From Clostridiales bacterium (GTDB lineage Bacteria; Bacillota; Clostridia; Peptostreptococcales; Acidaminobacteraceae), in NCBI GenBank assembly GCA_016933835.1, contig JAFGAC010000109.1, forward strand, positions 1 to 64,000: DNA of 64,000 nt. Reading direction: 5' to 3'. The notes under the pieces are model-generated. The model was not told the origin of the DNA. It saw only the letters and a program-made list of their open reading frames with translations, and made no database searches. Shown in pieces: positions 55,426 through 64,000 of the stretch. The stretch's first letter is position 1, and every line of letters begins with the position of its first letter. The position numbers and the translations under genes are program-made.

Positions 55426-56789
55426 TAAGAGAATATTCCAATGTACAAAAAATTGAAGGTCCTTTGATTTTTTTAAAAGGCATTAAAGAAGCAAAATATG
55501 GAGAGATAATAGAAATTACTCTCTCAGATAAAGAAAAAAGAAAAGGGAAAATAATAAAAATAGAAAGAGACATCATTGTAGCACAAGTTTTTGAAGGAAC
55601 CAGTGGGATGTCTACAGAAAATTTATCTATTAGATTTACAGGTAGTCCATTTGAAATAAAAGTAAGTAAAAATGTACTGGGCAGAATTTTTAATGGTGGA
55701 GGAAAACCGATTGATGGTGGAGGAGAAATTTATGTTGGAAAGAATCTCAATATAAATGGCAGACCCATAAATCCTGTTTCAAGGAAATATCCCAAGGATT
55801 ATATTCAGACAGGTGTTTCTTCAATCGATATTTTAACAACACTTATTAGAGGGCAAAAGCTTCCAATATTCTCAGGAAATGGAATGCCGCATAAAGAGTT
55901 GGCTGCTCAGATAGTCGCTCAGGCAAAACTTTCGAATCAGACTGATGTGAAATTTGCAGTTGTATTCGCAGCGATAGGTGTTACTAAGGATGATGCAGCT
56001 TATTTCAGGAATCATTTTGAAGAGTCAGGAACTATAGACAATGTGGTGATGTTCGCAAATTATGCGGATGATCCTGTTGTTGAAAGGTTTAGCGCACCTA
56101 GATGTGCATTGACTGTAGCTGAATATCTTGCTTTTGAAGAGGATATGCACATACTTGTAGTCATGACAGATTTGACAAGTTATTGTGAGGCGCTTAGAGA
56201 AATTTCATCTGCCAGAGAAGAAGTGCCGAGTAGAAAAGGTTATCCTGGATATTTGTATTCGGACTTGGCCTCACTTTATGAAAGAGCAGGAATGCTGAAA
56301 AATAAAATAGGGTCAATAACTTTTTTACCGATTTTAACAATGCCTAATGATGATATTTCTCATCCAATACCTGATTTGACAGGCTATATTACAGAAGGCC
56401 AAATTGTCTTGTCACGTGATTTGACCAACAATAACATAAATCCACCAGTGAATATTCTGCCTTCATTGTCAAGGCTTATGAAAGACGGAATTGGTGAAGG
56501 CTATACGCGTAAAGATCATCCTGATGTAGCCAATCAACTTTTTAGCTCTTATTCTAAAGTTACTGATATTAGAGCGCTTGCTCAAATCATTGGCGAAGAT
56601 GATTTAAGTGAAACGGATCAACTTTATATGGAATTTGGAAGACAATTTGAACAAAAATTTTTAAAACAAAGCAATATTGAAAACAGAACTATTGATGAAA
56701 GTCTGAATCTTTCATGGGAGATGCTGAGAATTCTTCCTAAAATAGAATTGGATAGGCTTAATGATGAAATCATCAATGAGTACTATTAG
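55422..56789 (+). CDS. ntpB: V-type ATPase subunit B
   Basis: 455 residues, homologous to subunit A but without Walker A ([15 protein letters not shown]), as normal for B. Other family motifs: [48 protein letters not shown] and [19 protein letters not shown]. Forms the hexamer with A. ATGA overlap with A ensures equal production. Confidence 0.96.
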   Translation: MIREYSNVQKIEGPLIFLKGIKEAKYGEIIEITLSDKEKRKGKIIKIERDIIVAQVFEGTSGMSTENLSIRFTGSPFEIKVSKNVLGRIFNGGGKPIDGGGEIYVGKNLNINGRPINPVSRKYPKDYIQTGVSSIDILTTLIRGQKLPIFSGNGMPHKELAAQIVAQAKLSNQTDVKFAVVFAAIGVTKDDAAYFRNHFEESGTIDNVVMFANYADDPVVERFSAPRCALTVAEYLAFEEDMHILVVMTDLTSYCEALREISSAREEVPSRKGYPGYLYSDLASLYERAGMLKNKIGSITFLPILTMPNDDISHPIPDLTGYITEGQIVLSRDLTNNNINPPVNILPSLSRLMKDGIGEGYTRKDHPDVANQLFSSYSKVTDIRALAQIIGEDDLSETDQLYMEFGRQFEQKFLKQSNIENRTIDESLNLSWEMLRILPKIELDRLNDEIINEYY

Positions 56790-56801
56790 GAGTCTGATGA
56801 A

Positions 56802-57416
56802 ATGAATCAACTTGCACCTACGAAAGCAAACTTAATAAAGGCGAAAAGCATGTTGACGTTTTCTATAAAAGGATTTGAACTGCTTGATAAAAAAAGAAAT
56901 GTTCTGATCAGGGAAATGATGGGACTTGTCGCCCGTGCTGAAAAAATCCAAGAAAGTATAGACAAGATGTTCTCTGAAACATATCAGGCTTTAATTAATG
57001 CAAATATTACAATGGGATCCAATACAGTTGAAGAAATCGCCATGTCCATACCAAAGAATGAAGATATCAAGGTGCTGCCTAAAAGTATTATGGGTGTTGA
57101 AATACCTGTAATCAGTCACAGTGATAATGTAAAACCTGTAACCTATGGATTTTTCAGGACAAATGCAGCACTTGATACTGCGGTTACAAAAATGAGTGAA
57201 TTGCAGTTGTTGATCTATGAATTGGCTGAAGTCGAAAATACTGTATATCGTTTAGCTGTGGAGGCTAAGAAAACTGGCAAGAGAGCTAATGCACTTGATA
57301 AAATCCAAATACCGAAATTCAAGGAAGTAACTAAATATATTGAAGAAGTTTTAGAAGAAAAAGAAAGAGAAGATTTTTTTAGATTAAAAAAAGTGAAAAA
57401 TAAAACCAAAAGATAA
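56802..57416 (+). CDS. ntpD: V-type ATPase subunit D (central shaft)
   Basis: 204 residues, long antiparallel helices. Family start APTKANLIKAKSMLTFSIKGFELLDKKRNVLI and end VYRLAVEAKKTGKRANALDKIQIPKF are clear. This is the rotating shaft. The basic tail (KKVKNKTKR) ends the operon; no terminator follows, so read-through into kal is possible. Confidence 0.93.
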   Translation: MNQLAPTKANLIKAKSMLTFSIKGFELLDKKRNVLIREMMGLVARAEKIQESIDKMFSETYQALINANITMGSNTVEEIAMSIPKNEDIKVLPKSIMGVEIPVISHSDNVKPVTYGFFRTNAALDTAVTKMSELQLLIYELAEVENTVYRLAVEAKKTGKRANALDKIQIPKFKEVTKYIEEVLEEKEREDFFRLKKVKNKTKR

Positions 57417-57429
57417 TTGTACTCATTTA

Positions 57430-57459
57430 ATGACAATGATAAAATAATAACGTTATAAT
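57430..57459 (+). promoter_or_regulatory. Promoter for kal-kce
   Basis: ATGACA (57430-57435), 18-nt spacer, TATAAT (57454-57459), 24 nt before the ATG. Confidence 0.5.
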
Positions 57460-57482
57460 ATAAAATATAAGGGGGCAGATTG

Positions 57483-57866
57483 ATGGAAAAAGTAATGATA
57501 CGAGTAAGGATGAGCATGCATGATGCACATTATGGCGGAAATCTCGTGGATGGCGCTAAAATGCTGAATTTGTTTGGCGATGTAGCAACGGAACTTTTAA
57601 TTAGAAATGATGGTGATGAAGGCTTATTTGCTGCGTATGATTCAGTGGAGTTTTTAGCACCTGTTTATGCAGGAGATTTTATTGAAGCGGTAGGTGAAAT
57701 AACACAGACGGGAAACAGCTCTAGAAAAATGACTTTTGAAGCAAGAAAGGTAATTATTCCAAGACCTGATATCAATGATTCTGCTTGCGATGTGCTTGAA
57801 GAGCCGATTGTTGTTTGCAGAGCAAGTGGTACATGTGTTGTTCCTAAGAATAAACAAAGGGGGTAA
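57483..57866 (+). CDS. kal: L-3-aminobutyryl-CoA ammonia-lyase
   Basis: 127 residues, one hotdog domain ([30 protein letters not shown] and [17 protein letters not shown]). The match is to Kal of the clostridial lysine fermentation path, which removes ammonia from 3-aminobutyryl-CoA to give crotonyl-CoA. The adjacent kce supports this over a generic thioesterase. ATG 57483 with AGGGGG 7 nt upstream. The next gene starts 2 nt after its stop. Confidence 0.88.
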   Translation: MEKVMIRVRMSMHDAHYGGNLVDGAKMLNLFGDVATELLIRNDGDEGLFAAYDSVEFLAPVYAGDFIEAVGEITQTGNSSRKMTFEARKVIIPRPDINDSACDVLEEPIVVCRASGTCVVPKNKQRG

Positions 57867-57868
57867 AT

Positions 57869-58684
57869 ATGGAAAAATTAATTATTACAGCTGCATTGAC
57901 TGGCGCTGAAGTGACCCGAGAGTTGCAACCGAATTTAGCGTTGACCCCCGAGGAAATTGCTGAGGATGCTTATCAGTGCTACTTGGCTGGTGCCTCAATT
58001 GTACATATCCATGCAAGAGATGAGGAAGGCAATCCAACTCAGAGTTATGAAGTATATAAAGAAATAAAAGAAAAAATAGAAGCAAAATGCAATGTGATTG
58101 TTCAACCTTCAACGGGTGGCGCTACTTGGCACACTGCTGATGAAAGACTTCAACCTGTTGAACTTAGTCCTGAAATGGCGACACTCAGTACTGGGACAGT
58201 TAATTTTGGATCAGACGTATTCATGAATACGGAAGAATATATCGAAAAATTTGCATTGAGAATGAAAGAATTAGGTGTGAAACCCGAAATAGAAGTTTTT
58301 GAAAGAGGCATGATTACCAATGCTGTAAAACTTTTGAAAAAAGGACTTGTGGAAGCACCACTTCATTTTGATTTTGTTTTAGGGGTTCCTGGTGCATGCC
58401 CTGGTGAAATTGAAGACTTGATGTATTTTAAACAATCAATACCAGTTGGATCAACTTGGACAGTCGCTGGAATAGGAAGATATGAGTTGCCACTGGCAAC
58501 TGTTGCAATTTTGATGGGTGGCCATGTGAGAGTGGGTTTTGAAGATAATATATATTATACAAAAGGCGTTTTAGCTGAATCGAATGCACAGCTAGTCGAG
58601 AGGATTTCAAGACTTGCAAAAGAACTCGGGAGAGAAGTTGCTACACCTGATGAGGCGAGAGTAATTTTAAGTTTAAAAAAGTAG
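57869..58684 (+). CDS. kce: 3-keto-5-aminohexanoate cleavage enzyme
   Basis: 271 residues, BKACE (DUF849) family TIM barrel. Zinc-binding VHIHARDEEG (about 46-55), start LIITAALTGAEVTRELQPNLALTPEEIA, and late GGHVRVGFEDN are all typical. Kce converts 3-keto-5-aminohexanoate plus acetyl-CoA to 3-aminobutyryl-CoA plus acetoacetate, handing its product to Kal. Other lysine-path genes (kamA, kamDE, kdd) are not in the window. AAAGGGGG site before ATG. Confidence 0.92.
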   Translation: MEKLIITAALTGAEVTRELQPNLALTPEEIAEDAYQCYLAGASIVHIHARDEEGNPTQSYEVYKEIKEKIEAKCNVIVQPSTGGATWHTADERLQPVELSPEMATLSTGTVNFGSDVFMNTEEYIEKFALRMKELGVKPEIEVFERGMITNAVKLLKKGLVEAPLHFDFVLGVPGACPGEIEDLMYFKQSIPVGSTWTVAGIGRYELPLATVAILMGGHVRVGFEDNIYYTKGVLAESNAQLVERISRLAKELGREVATPDEARVILSLKK

Positions 58685-58691
58685 AACATAA

Positions 58692-58723
58692 AAAAGAGAT
58701 GATTTTTTGAAATCATCTCTTTT
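58692..58723. terminator. Bidirectional terminator after kce
   Basis: Perfect 14-bp stem AAAAGAGATGATTT / AAATCATCTCTTTT with loop TTTG. Serves kce and the reverse gene at 58734. Confidence 0.9.
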
Positions 58724-58733
58724 GTTGTTGAAT

Positions 58734-60440
58734 TTAATGTGTTACTTCTAATACAGTGCTGTAATTTGAATAATAATCATCCCTGTTGGCAATGAAATAA
58801 TTTTTTCCGTCTTGCTTTTGTGCTGATAGGATACCAAAAGTAGGATCAACTATATACCAGCTGCCGTTTAGGTATACCTCAGCCCAGTAATGATAATTAT
58901 TGAAATAAGACCCTCTAAAAACTCTTGAAGGAATATCGAGACTTCTAAGTAAGGTAACATAGAAATTGGTTATTGATAAATTGTTACCTTCATTGTAAAT
59001 GTAAACATCATATGAAGATTGAGAAATGTTTTCGGATTTCAATTTGATATTTTCAAGAATATAGTTATAAATATCCAGTGATTTGGCATAGTCTGTCAAG
59101 CTCTTATAAGTCAGCAAATAAGCCATTGATTGCAAATTCAAATTATTTGGATCAATGTTTGTATCAGGAATCGTATAGCGAATAAAGTCATCACTGATAT
59201 TTATGACACTGAATTTCATCATTAAATTTGATTGGGAATTCAAGTCTACAAGCTCAGTGTTGATGGCTAAATTGCTATCGGTTTCCAGTAGAATGGAAAC
59301 GTTATGTTTCCCAAGCCCAAAAGGGAAATAAATGGATTCATCGAAGTAGCCGTCTTTAACAGTTATGTTGAATGTGAATGATTCATTGTTTCTTTCAACA
59401 ATGGCAATTAAATTTTTTACTGAAGAATCGATTGTGCCAGAAAAATTCAAACTGTTTTTTACTTGCGTATTTGAATAAATTTCATTCTTCATAGATGTTT
59501 TAAGATTTATAAACTTTGGATATTCAACATAATGTTCATCTGCGACTTCTATAGCAAAAGACTGAATTTCAAAGCTATTGATGATGTTTTCGATTGTAGA
59601 CAGAATATATTCAGAATCCTGTTTATAAAAACTGAAGTTAAAGCTGTAGATGATATTGTCTGCCTGTGTGATATAGTGTGCGTTGATAATCTTATTTTCA
59701 ATGTCTTTACTTTGATAAACGACTAGTTTACCGCTGAAACCGCTGGTGATATATGGTTTTTCACTGATTTTAAAATAGTTGTTTTCAGGGTTGGCAAGAT
59801 TGAAATTGAAATATAAATTTTTTATATAGTTATCAGTAGTTGTATTTTCTAGATTATTGATTAGTGTTACATTCATGGAAACATTTTCATAATCACTTTG
59901 ATAACCGAAAGTCCTGTTTTCTTCATCTAAATATTCCCAATAGTAGGGAATATCAAAGTTGATGTTGAAATTAGGAAGTTCAACTGTTTTGTAGAAATAA
60001 TCGGTATAAGTCTTATAAATGTTGCGTTTATTGTTGGTCATTCGCATGACACCATTGATAGCATCGTATTCAAGATTGATATCGAAAACATTGGTTATGA
60101 AGTCGATAGGTACAAATAATATGCCGTTGTAAATGCTTGTAGCGGCATCCATCATAATTGATTTGCCATTCACATAGCTTAAATATGAACTGCCTGAGAA
60201 TTTTATGAAAGTATTGTCTCTATAGATTGTTATAAGTTTTGCATCAGCATCCCAAGTATATTGAGCGCCAAATAATTTGGAAATTTCAATTGCCGGCAAC
60301 AAAACTGAGTTTTCCAATATAATCGGTGATGACTCAAATGAAATTAGCTGGTTATTATAAAAAACACTCAAATCATCGCTTCCGAAACTAAGGGATGATA
60401 AAATTATTATTAAAATTAATACAGTGAATAATCGTTTCAT
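58734..60440 (-). CDS. Exported copper-amine-oxidase-N-domain protein with inactive-looking transglutaminase domain
   Basis: 568 residues. Signal peptide (LFTVLILIIILSSLSFG); Cu_amine_oxidN1-type stalk domain (about 25-135: NSVLLPAIEISKLFGAQYTWDADAKLITI and NGILFVPIDFITNVF), a beta middle region (about 160-430) and a C-terminal transglutaminase-like domain (about 440-545). In that domain His517 (HYWAEVY) and Asp532 (VDPTFG) of the triad are kept but the GxC nucleophile site reads G485-N-N487, so the cysteine is missing. It is likely a non-catalytic surface-binding protein. GGAGAGGTG site before the ATG; single gene. Confidence 0.75.
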   Translation of the reverse strand: MKRLFTVLILIIILSSLSFGSDDLSVFYNNQLISFESSPIILENSVLLPAIEISKLFGAQYTWDADAKLITIYRDNTFIKFSGSSYLSYVNGKSIMMDAATSIYNGILFVPIDFITNVFDINLEYDAINGVMRMTNNKRNIYKTYTDYFYKTVELPNFNINFDIPYYWEYLDEENRTFGYQSDYENVSMNVTLINNLENTTTDNYIKNLYFNFNLANPENNYFKISEKPYITSGFSGKLVVYQSKDIENKIINAHYITQADNIIYSFNFSFYKQDSEYILSTIENIINSFEIQSFAIEVADEHYVEYPKFINLKTSMKNEIYSNTQVKNSLNFSGTIDSSVKNLIAIVERNNESFTFNITVKDGYFDESIYFPFGLGKHNVSILLETDSNLAINTELVDLNSQSNLMMKFSVINISDDFIRYTIPDTNIDPNNLNLQSMAYLLTYKSLTDYAKSLDIYNYILENIKLKSENISQSSYDVYIYNEGNNLSITNFYVTLLRSLDIPSRVFRGSYFNNYHYWAEVYLNGSWYIVDPTFGILSAQKQDGKNYFIANRDDYYSNYSTVLEVTH

Positions 60441-60507
60441 AATGCACCTCTCCTAATATGAATATAACTTAAAATTTAAAAAAATAAAATGAATTTATTT
60501 TAATTTA

Positions 60508-60536
60508 TTAACATTGATGGAGAAGTGTAATATAAT
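60508..60536 (+). promoter_or_regulatory. Promoter for glpX-rho
   Basis: TTAACA (60508-60513), 17-nt spacer, TATAAT (60531-60536). A second TATAAT at 60545-60550 lies closer to the gene without a -35. Confidence 0.7.
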
Positions 60537-60569
60537 TTCTTATGGTATAATAAATGGGGAGTGGTATAA

Positions 60570-61538
60570 ATGGATAGAGATTTATCGATAAATTTAGTTA
60601 GATTGACAGAAGCAGCTGCTATCGGAGCAGGTAAGTTTTTAGGGCTAGGCAGAAAAAATGATGCTGATGGTGCTGCAGTTGATAATATGAGAAAAATGTT
60701 TGATACAATGAATATCGAAGGTGAAGTTGTAATAGGTGAAGGTGAAATGGATGAGGCACCTATGCTTTATATAGGTGAAAAGATTGGAACACCTGGAATG
60801 GGATATCCAAAAGTAGATATCGCAGTAGACCCGGTTGATGGTACTACGGCTCTTGCAAAAGGATTGGACAATTCGATAGCAGTTGTTGCGCTTGCTCCTA
60901 AAGGAACCTTTCTTAAAGCGCCAGATATGTATATGGATAAATTAGTTGTTGGACCAAAAGGAAAAGGTGTTGTCAGTTTATCTTTTTCAGTCGAAGAAAA
61001 TCTGATCAACTTGGCACAAGCATTGGGTAAGGATGTTAAAGAGTTGACTATGACAACCATAGATCGTGAAAGAAGTCAGTTCATCATAGATGCATGCAGA
61101 GAACTTGGTGTTCGTGTGAAATTATTCTCTGATGGAGATGTCGCAGCTGCTATTGAAACTTGTCTGATTGATTCTGATGTAGATATTTTAATGGGTAGAG
61201 GTGGCGCGCCTGAAGGAGTCATTGCTGCAGCTGCAGTAAAAGCACTTGGTGGTTATATGGAAGGCAGATTGACACCTGAAAATGATGAAGAAATTCAACG
61301 TTGCATAAAGATGAATGCAGATTATAAAAATATTCTGAAAATGGATGATATTGTAGGCAGTGATGATATTTTCTTCTCAGCAACGGGTATTTCTGACAGT
61401 GTTTTAGTTAAAGGAATCAAATACAGTGGTGGCAATATGGCTAAAACGCATTCCGTTGTCATTAGAGGGAAGACAGGAACGGTTCGATTTATTGAAGCCA
61501 TTCATCATCTCGATAAAAAGCCATATTATGCAAAATAG
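60570..61538 (+). CDS. glpX: Fructose-1,6-bisphosphatase class II
   Basis: 322 residues. The GlpX signature is clear: LTEAAAIGAGKFLGLGRKNDADGAAVDNMR, GEVVIGEGEMDEAPML, VDPVDGTTALAKG and MGRGGAPEGVIAAAAVKALGG. Catalyses the gluconeogenic step fructose-1,6-bisphosphate to fructose-6-phosphate. Followed 9 nt later by rho, so probably co-transcribed. GGGGAGTGG site before ATG. Confidence 0.95.
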   Translation: MDRDLSINLVRLTEAAAIGAGKFLGLGRKNDADGAAVDNMRKMFDTMNIEGEVVIGEGEMDEAPMLYIGEKIGTPGMGYPKVDIAVDPVDGTTALAKGLDNSIAVVALAPKGTFLKAPDMYMDKLVVGPKGKGVVSLSFSVEENLINLAQALGKDVKELTMTTIDRERSQFIIDACRELGVRVKLFSDGDVAAAIETCLIDSDVDILMGRGGAPEGVIAAAAVKALGGYMEGRLTPENDEEIQRCIKMNADYKNILKMDDIVGSDDIFFSATGISDSVLVKGIKYSGGNMAKTHSVVIRGKTGTVRFIEAIHHLDKKPYYAK

Positions 61539-61547
61539 GAGGATCAA

Positions 61548-62849
61548 TTGAATCTGGAATTTTTAAATGGAAAGACAATAATACAACTTAGAGAACTGGC
61601 GAAAGATCTTGGTGTCAAAAGTGTCACTAAGTATAAAAAAGAAGAGCTTGTTGAAATGCTTCTTGAAAGTTCAAAAGATAAAGTAGAAGATCAAGTGGAA
61701 GAAAAAAAATCTGAAGTTTCTAGAAATCAAGAAGAAGTGCACGGTGTTTTAGAATTGGTAGAACAGCAGAATTTTGGATTTCTAAGATTTGAGAACTTTC
61801 TTACAAGCGATAGGGATGTTTATGTATCCCCGTCACAGATAAGAAAATTCAATATGAAGACAGGGGATTTAATTACAGGCATTACAAGGAATCCGAAAGT
61901 CAACGAGAAATTCAGAGCGCTATTATATGTAAAGAAAATCAACGGAGATGATCCCCTCATTGCATCTAAAAGACCTAATTTTGATGATTTGACACCGATG
62001 TATCCTACAAAGCGTTTTAGACTTGAAAAGGACCATTCGGAGTTGTCGATGCGTTTGATTGATCTTATTTCACCTGTTGGAAAAGGTCAAAGGGGAATGA
62101 TTGTCGCACCTCCAAAAGCTGGAAAAACGATTCTTCTTCAAAAAATTGCGCAAAGTATCACAATGAATCATCCAGAAGTTGAAGTCATTGTTCTTTTGAT
62201 AGATGAAAGACCTGAAGAAGTTACTGAAATGAAGCGTTCAATCAATGCAGAAGTAATATACTCAACTTTTGATGAATTACCGTCTCATCATATTCAAGTT
62301 GCTGAAATGGTGATTGAAAGAGCCAAACGATTAGTTGAGCAAAAGAAAGATGTTGTTATTTTGTTGGACAGTATAACAAGATTGGCAAGAGCCTATAATT
62401 TAGAGATTCCAAGCAGTGGAAGAACTTTAAGCGGTGGGCTTGATCCAGCAGCTTTGCATAAGCCCAAGAGATTTTTAGGAGCTGCAAGAAATATTGAAGA
62501 AGGCGGAAGCTTGACAATTTTAGCAACTGCTCTTGTTGAAACAGGTTCAAGAATGGATGATGTTATTTTTGAAGAATTCAAAGGAACTGGAAATATGGAG
62601 TTGATTCTTAGTAGAAAACTATCAGAAAAGCGCATTTTTCCAGCAGTTGATATTCAGAAATCTGGGACAAGAAGAGAAGAGCTGCTCTTGGATCAAGAAG
62701 AACTTGAAGTTATCTGGAATATTAGAAGAGCACTTAGCAACACTTCACTTCAAGAATTGACAGAAGTAGTCATTGATAAATTGTTGAAGACAAAAGACAA
62801 CAGAGAATTTGTCCAAATCATGAAGAAGCAAATCATAGTTGAAAAATAA
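61548..62849 (+). CDS. rho: Transcription termination factor Rho
   Basis: 433 residues. Rho N-terminal helical domain (1-45), a charged linker, the RNA-binding cold-shock domain ([18 protein letters not shown]), and the RecA-like motor with Walker [14 protein letters not shown], Walker [18 protein letters not shown]-loop [11 protein letters not shown] and the R-loop [15 protein letters not shown] start at 61548, 5 nt after AGGAGG. Ordinary length for Clostridia. Confidence 0.97.
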   Translation: MNLEFLNGKTIIQLRELAKDLGVKSVTKYKKEELVEMLLESSKDKVEDQVEEKKSEVSRNQEEVHGVLELVEQQNFGFLRFENFLTSDRDVYVSPSQIRKFNMKTGDLITGITRNPKVNEKFRALLYVKKINGDDPLIASKRPNFDDLTPMYPTKRFRLEKDHSELSMRLIDLISPVGKGQRGMIVAPPKAGKTILLQKIAQSITMNHPEVEVIVLLIDERPEEVTEMKRSINAEVIYSTFDELPSHHIQVAEMVIERAKRLVEQKKDVVILLDSITRLARAYNLEIPSSGRTLSGGLDPAALHKPKRFLGAARNIEEGGSLTILATALVETGSRMDDVIFEEFKGTGNMELILSRKLSEKRIFPAVDIQKSGTRREELLLDQEELEVIWNIRRALSNTSLQELTEVVIDKLLKTKDNREFVQIMKKQIIVEK

Positions 62850-62875
62850 TTTCTTTAGTGATATACTATATTAGC

Positions 62876-62904
62876 TTGACAAAAGATAGGTTAGCCTATA
62901 ATAT
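62876..62904 (+). promoter_or_regulatory. Promoter for rpmE
   Basis: TTGACA (62876-62881) is perfect. The -10 is either TATAAT (62897-62902, 15-nt spacer) or TAATAT (62899-62904, 17-nt spacer). Confidence 0.6.
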
Positions 62905-62940
62905 TGTAACAGTGATATTTTTTGAAAAGAGGTGGATACT

Positions 62941-63138
62941 ATGAAACAAGGCATACATCCTAATTATAAAGAAGTAAAAGTAACTTGTGCGTGCGGGAAT
63001 ACGTTTACAACTCAATCAACAAAGGATGAAATCAGATTGGAAATTTGCTCAGAATGTCATCCATTCTTCACTGGTACTCAAAAATCAGTTGAACGTGGTG
63101 GAAGAGCGGAAAAATTCAAGCAGAAGTATGGTCTGTAA
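62941..63138 (+). CDS. rpmE: Ribosomal protein L31 (zinc-containing form)
   Basis: 65 residues: [20 protein letters not shown], then [12 protein letters not shown] and the basic tail [12 protein letters not shown]. The CxC and CxxC cysteines mark the zinc-binding C+ type. ATG 62941 with AGAGGTGG 6 nt upstream. Confidence 0.96.
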   Translation: MKQGIHPNYKEVKVTCACGNTFTTQSTKDEIRLEICSECHPFFTGTQKSVERGGRAEKFKQKYGL

Positions 63139-63150
63139 TATGAAGATTAT

Positions 63151-63186
63151 AATAGGTTAGAGATTTTTTCTCTAACCTATTTTAAT
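63151..63186 (+). terminator. Terminator of rpmE
   Basis: 13-bp stem AATAGGTTAGAGA / TCTCTAACCTATT with a 5-nt T loop, then TTAAT. Confidence 0.85.
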
Positions 63187-63227
63187 ATGCATGTAATCTG
63201 GATTATAATGATATTGGGGGAAGAATA

Positions 63228-63806
63228 ATGGCAAAATTATATTTTAGATATGGCGCAATGAATTCTGGAAAATCAACTGCTTTGATGCAAGTTGCTCATA
63301 ATTACCATGAACGGGGTATGAAGGCGTTTATCGTAAAACCTACTGTTGACACAAAAGGTGGAGAACAGGTAGTCTCTCGATTAGGAGTCAATAAACATGT
63401 GGATATGTTGATTGGTAAGGGTGAAAACGTTTATGATAAAATAATGGATTTAAATAATAATATAGATTGTATTTTGGTTGATGAAGCACAATTTTTAACT
63501 AAAAATCAAGTGGATCAACTTTTTCAGTATGCTGTTGTAGAAAGTGTTCCGGTTATTTGTTACGGATTGAGAACGGATTTTAAACTCAATGGATTTGAAG
63601 GAAGTGAAAGATTGCTTTTATTGGCTCATTCTGTTGAGGAACTTAAAACGATTTGCAGATGTGGAAAAAAAGCTATCTTTAATGGCCGGAAGATTAATGG
63701 GAAATTTACATTTGAAGGTGAACAAGTAGCTATTGATGGAGAAAATAAAATCGAGTATGAATCTTTGTGTTCAGAATGTTATTTTAAATATAGAGATCAA
63801 AAATAG
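63228..63806 (+). CDS. tdk: Thymidine kinase
   Basis: 192 residues, type II (TK1-like). P-loop GAMNSGKST near residue 9, Walker B ILVDEAQFL, the CYGLRTDF strand, zinc cysteines in CRCG and CSEC, and the lasso region before YESLC. Salvages thymidine to dTMP. GGGGGAAG site before the ATG; DUF1385 gene follows in 11 nt. Confidence 0.95.
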   Translation: MAKLYFRYGAMNSGKSTALMQVAHNYHERGMKAFIVKPTVDTKGGEQVVSRLGVNKHVDMLIGKGENVYDKIMDLNNNIDCILVDEAQFLTKNQVDQLFQYAVVESVPVICYGLRTDFKLNGFEGSERLLLLAHSVEELKTICRCGKKAIFNGRKINGKFTFEGEQVAIDGENKIEYESLCSECYFKYRDQK

Positions 63807-63817
63807 GAAGGTGGCAT

Positions 63818-64000
63818 ATGAAAAAATACAGTAATATTGGCGGACAAGCCCTTATTGAAGGGATCATGATGCGAAATAAAAATAGAATCGCCATCGTTAT
63901 AAGGCGTAAAAATGGTGAAATGGTCGTTGAAAAAGAGACGATAAAAACGCCTAAAGGAAAATGGAATAAAATACCTTTTATCAGAGGTTTATTTGCACTT
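63818..64000 (+). CDS. DUF1385 family membrane protein (5' part)
   Basis: Begins MKKYSNIGGQALIEGIMMRN, the unmistakable start of the DUF1385/YqhQ family, and continues in frame for 61 codons to the window edge. The function is unknown; in Clostridia it often lies just before prmC and prfA. GGAAGGTGG site 5 nt before the ATG. Confidence 0.9.
   Translation, partial: MKKYSNIGGQALIEGIMMRNKNRIAIVIRRKNGEMVVEKETIKTPKGKWNKIPFIRGLFAL

Overview
The window is AT-rich DNA from a low-GC, spore-former-type Firmicute, most likely an anaerobic amino-acid-fermenting member of the Clostridia (Peptostreptococcales/Fusibacter-like). The evidence is a complete V-type ATPase operon, two lysine-fermentation enzymes (kal, kce), SLH-domain S-layer proteins, many GTG/TTG starts with strong GGAGG ribosome binding sites, a probable selenocysteine glutaredoxin, and the rho-rpmE-tdk-DUF1385 gene order common in Clostridia. 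No tRNA, rRNA, CRISPR array or intact insertion sequence was seen.

Layout. 1-1.5 kb: decayed IS21-type transposase piece and a beta-propeller-like gene fragment. 1.5-7 kb: ccdA, pepD, a small membrane protein, a selenoprotein glutaredoxin with an in-frame TGA, a PAS-GGDEF-EAL protein and a YbaK-type deacylase. 7-14 kb: a degenerate REP-transposase-like protein, a small exported protein, a 1437-residue exported protein with an embedded zinc-ribbon, and a CtpA-type protease. 14-22.8 kb: a non-coding region with 74-bp direct repeats, two tandem S-layer paralogues, and two tandem TolC-like helical exported proteins behind a palindrome-rich promoter. 22.8-28.1 kb: two O-antigen-ligase-like membrane proteins separated by an Rpn-family nuclease and by dispersed GGTGCCGGGTATGGAGTTAT repeats. 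28.1-34 kb: HutD-like protein, an SBP3/HD-GYP sensor and a rifampin-phosphotransferase-like dikinase. 34-42.6 kb: an adaptor-RND-TetR operon and a MacAB-like operon (adaptor, permease, lipoprotein, ATPase). 42.6-45.8 kb: CysQ-like phosphatase, small multidrug export protein, and pyrG behind a structured leader. 45.8-48.8 kb: a membrane Ser/Thr kinase flanked on both sides by inward-reading paralogous XRE-like regulators. 48.9-57.4 kb: nine-gene V-ATPase operon, followed by kal-kce. 58.7-64 kb: a pseudo-transglutaminase, glpX, rho, rpmE, tdk and the start of a DUF1385 gene.

How the genes work together. Much of the window builds or senses the cell envelope: S-layer proteins, polymer ligases, efflux adaptors and pumps, exported beta-rich proteins, a kinase with a large external domain, and two cyclic-di-GMP-type proteins. 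The V-ATPase couples ATP to an ion gradient; kal and kce belong to the energy metabolism (lysine to butyrate and acetate). The strongest candidates for new biology are the regulator-kinase-regulator island (45.8-48.8 kb) and the selenoprotein glutaredoxin fused to a zinc ribbon (4.1-4.5 kb). All functional calls are made by reading motifs by eye; no database search was run.
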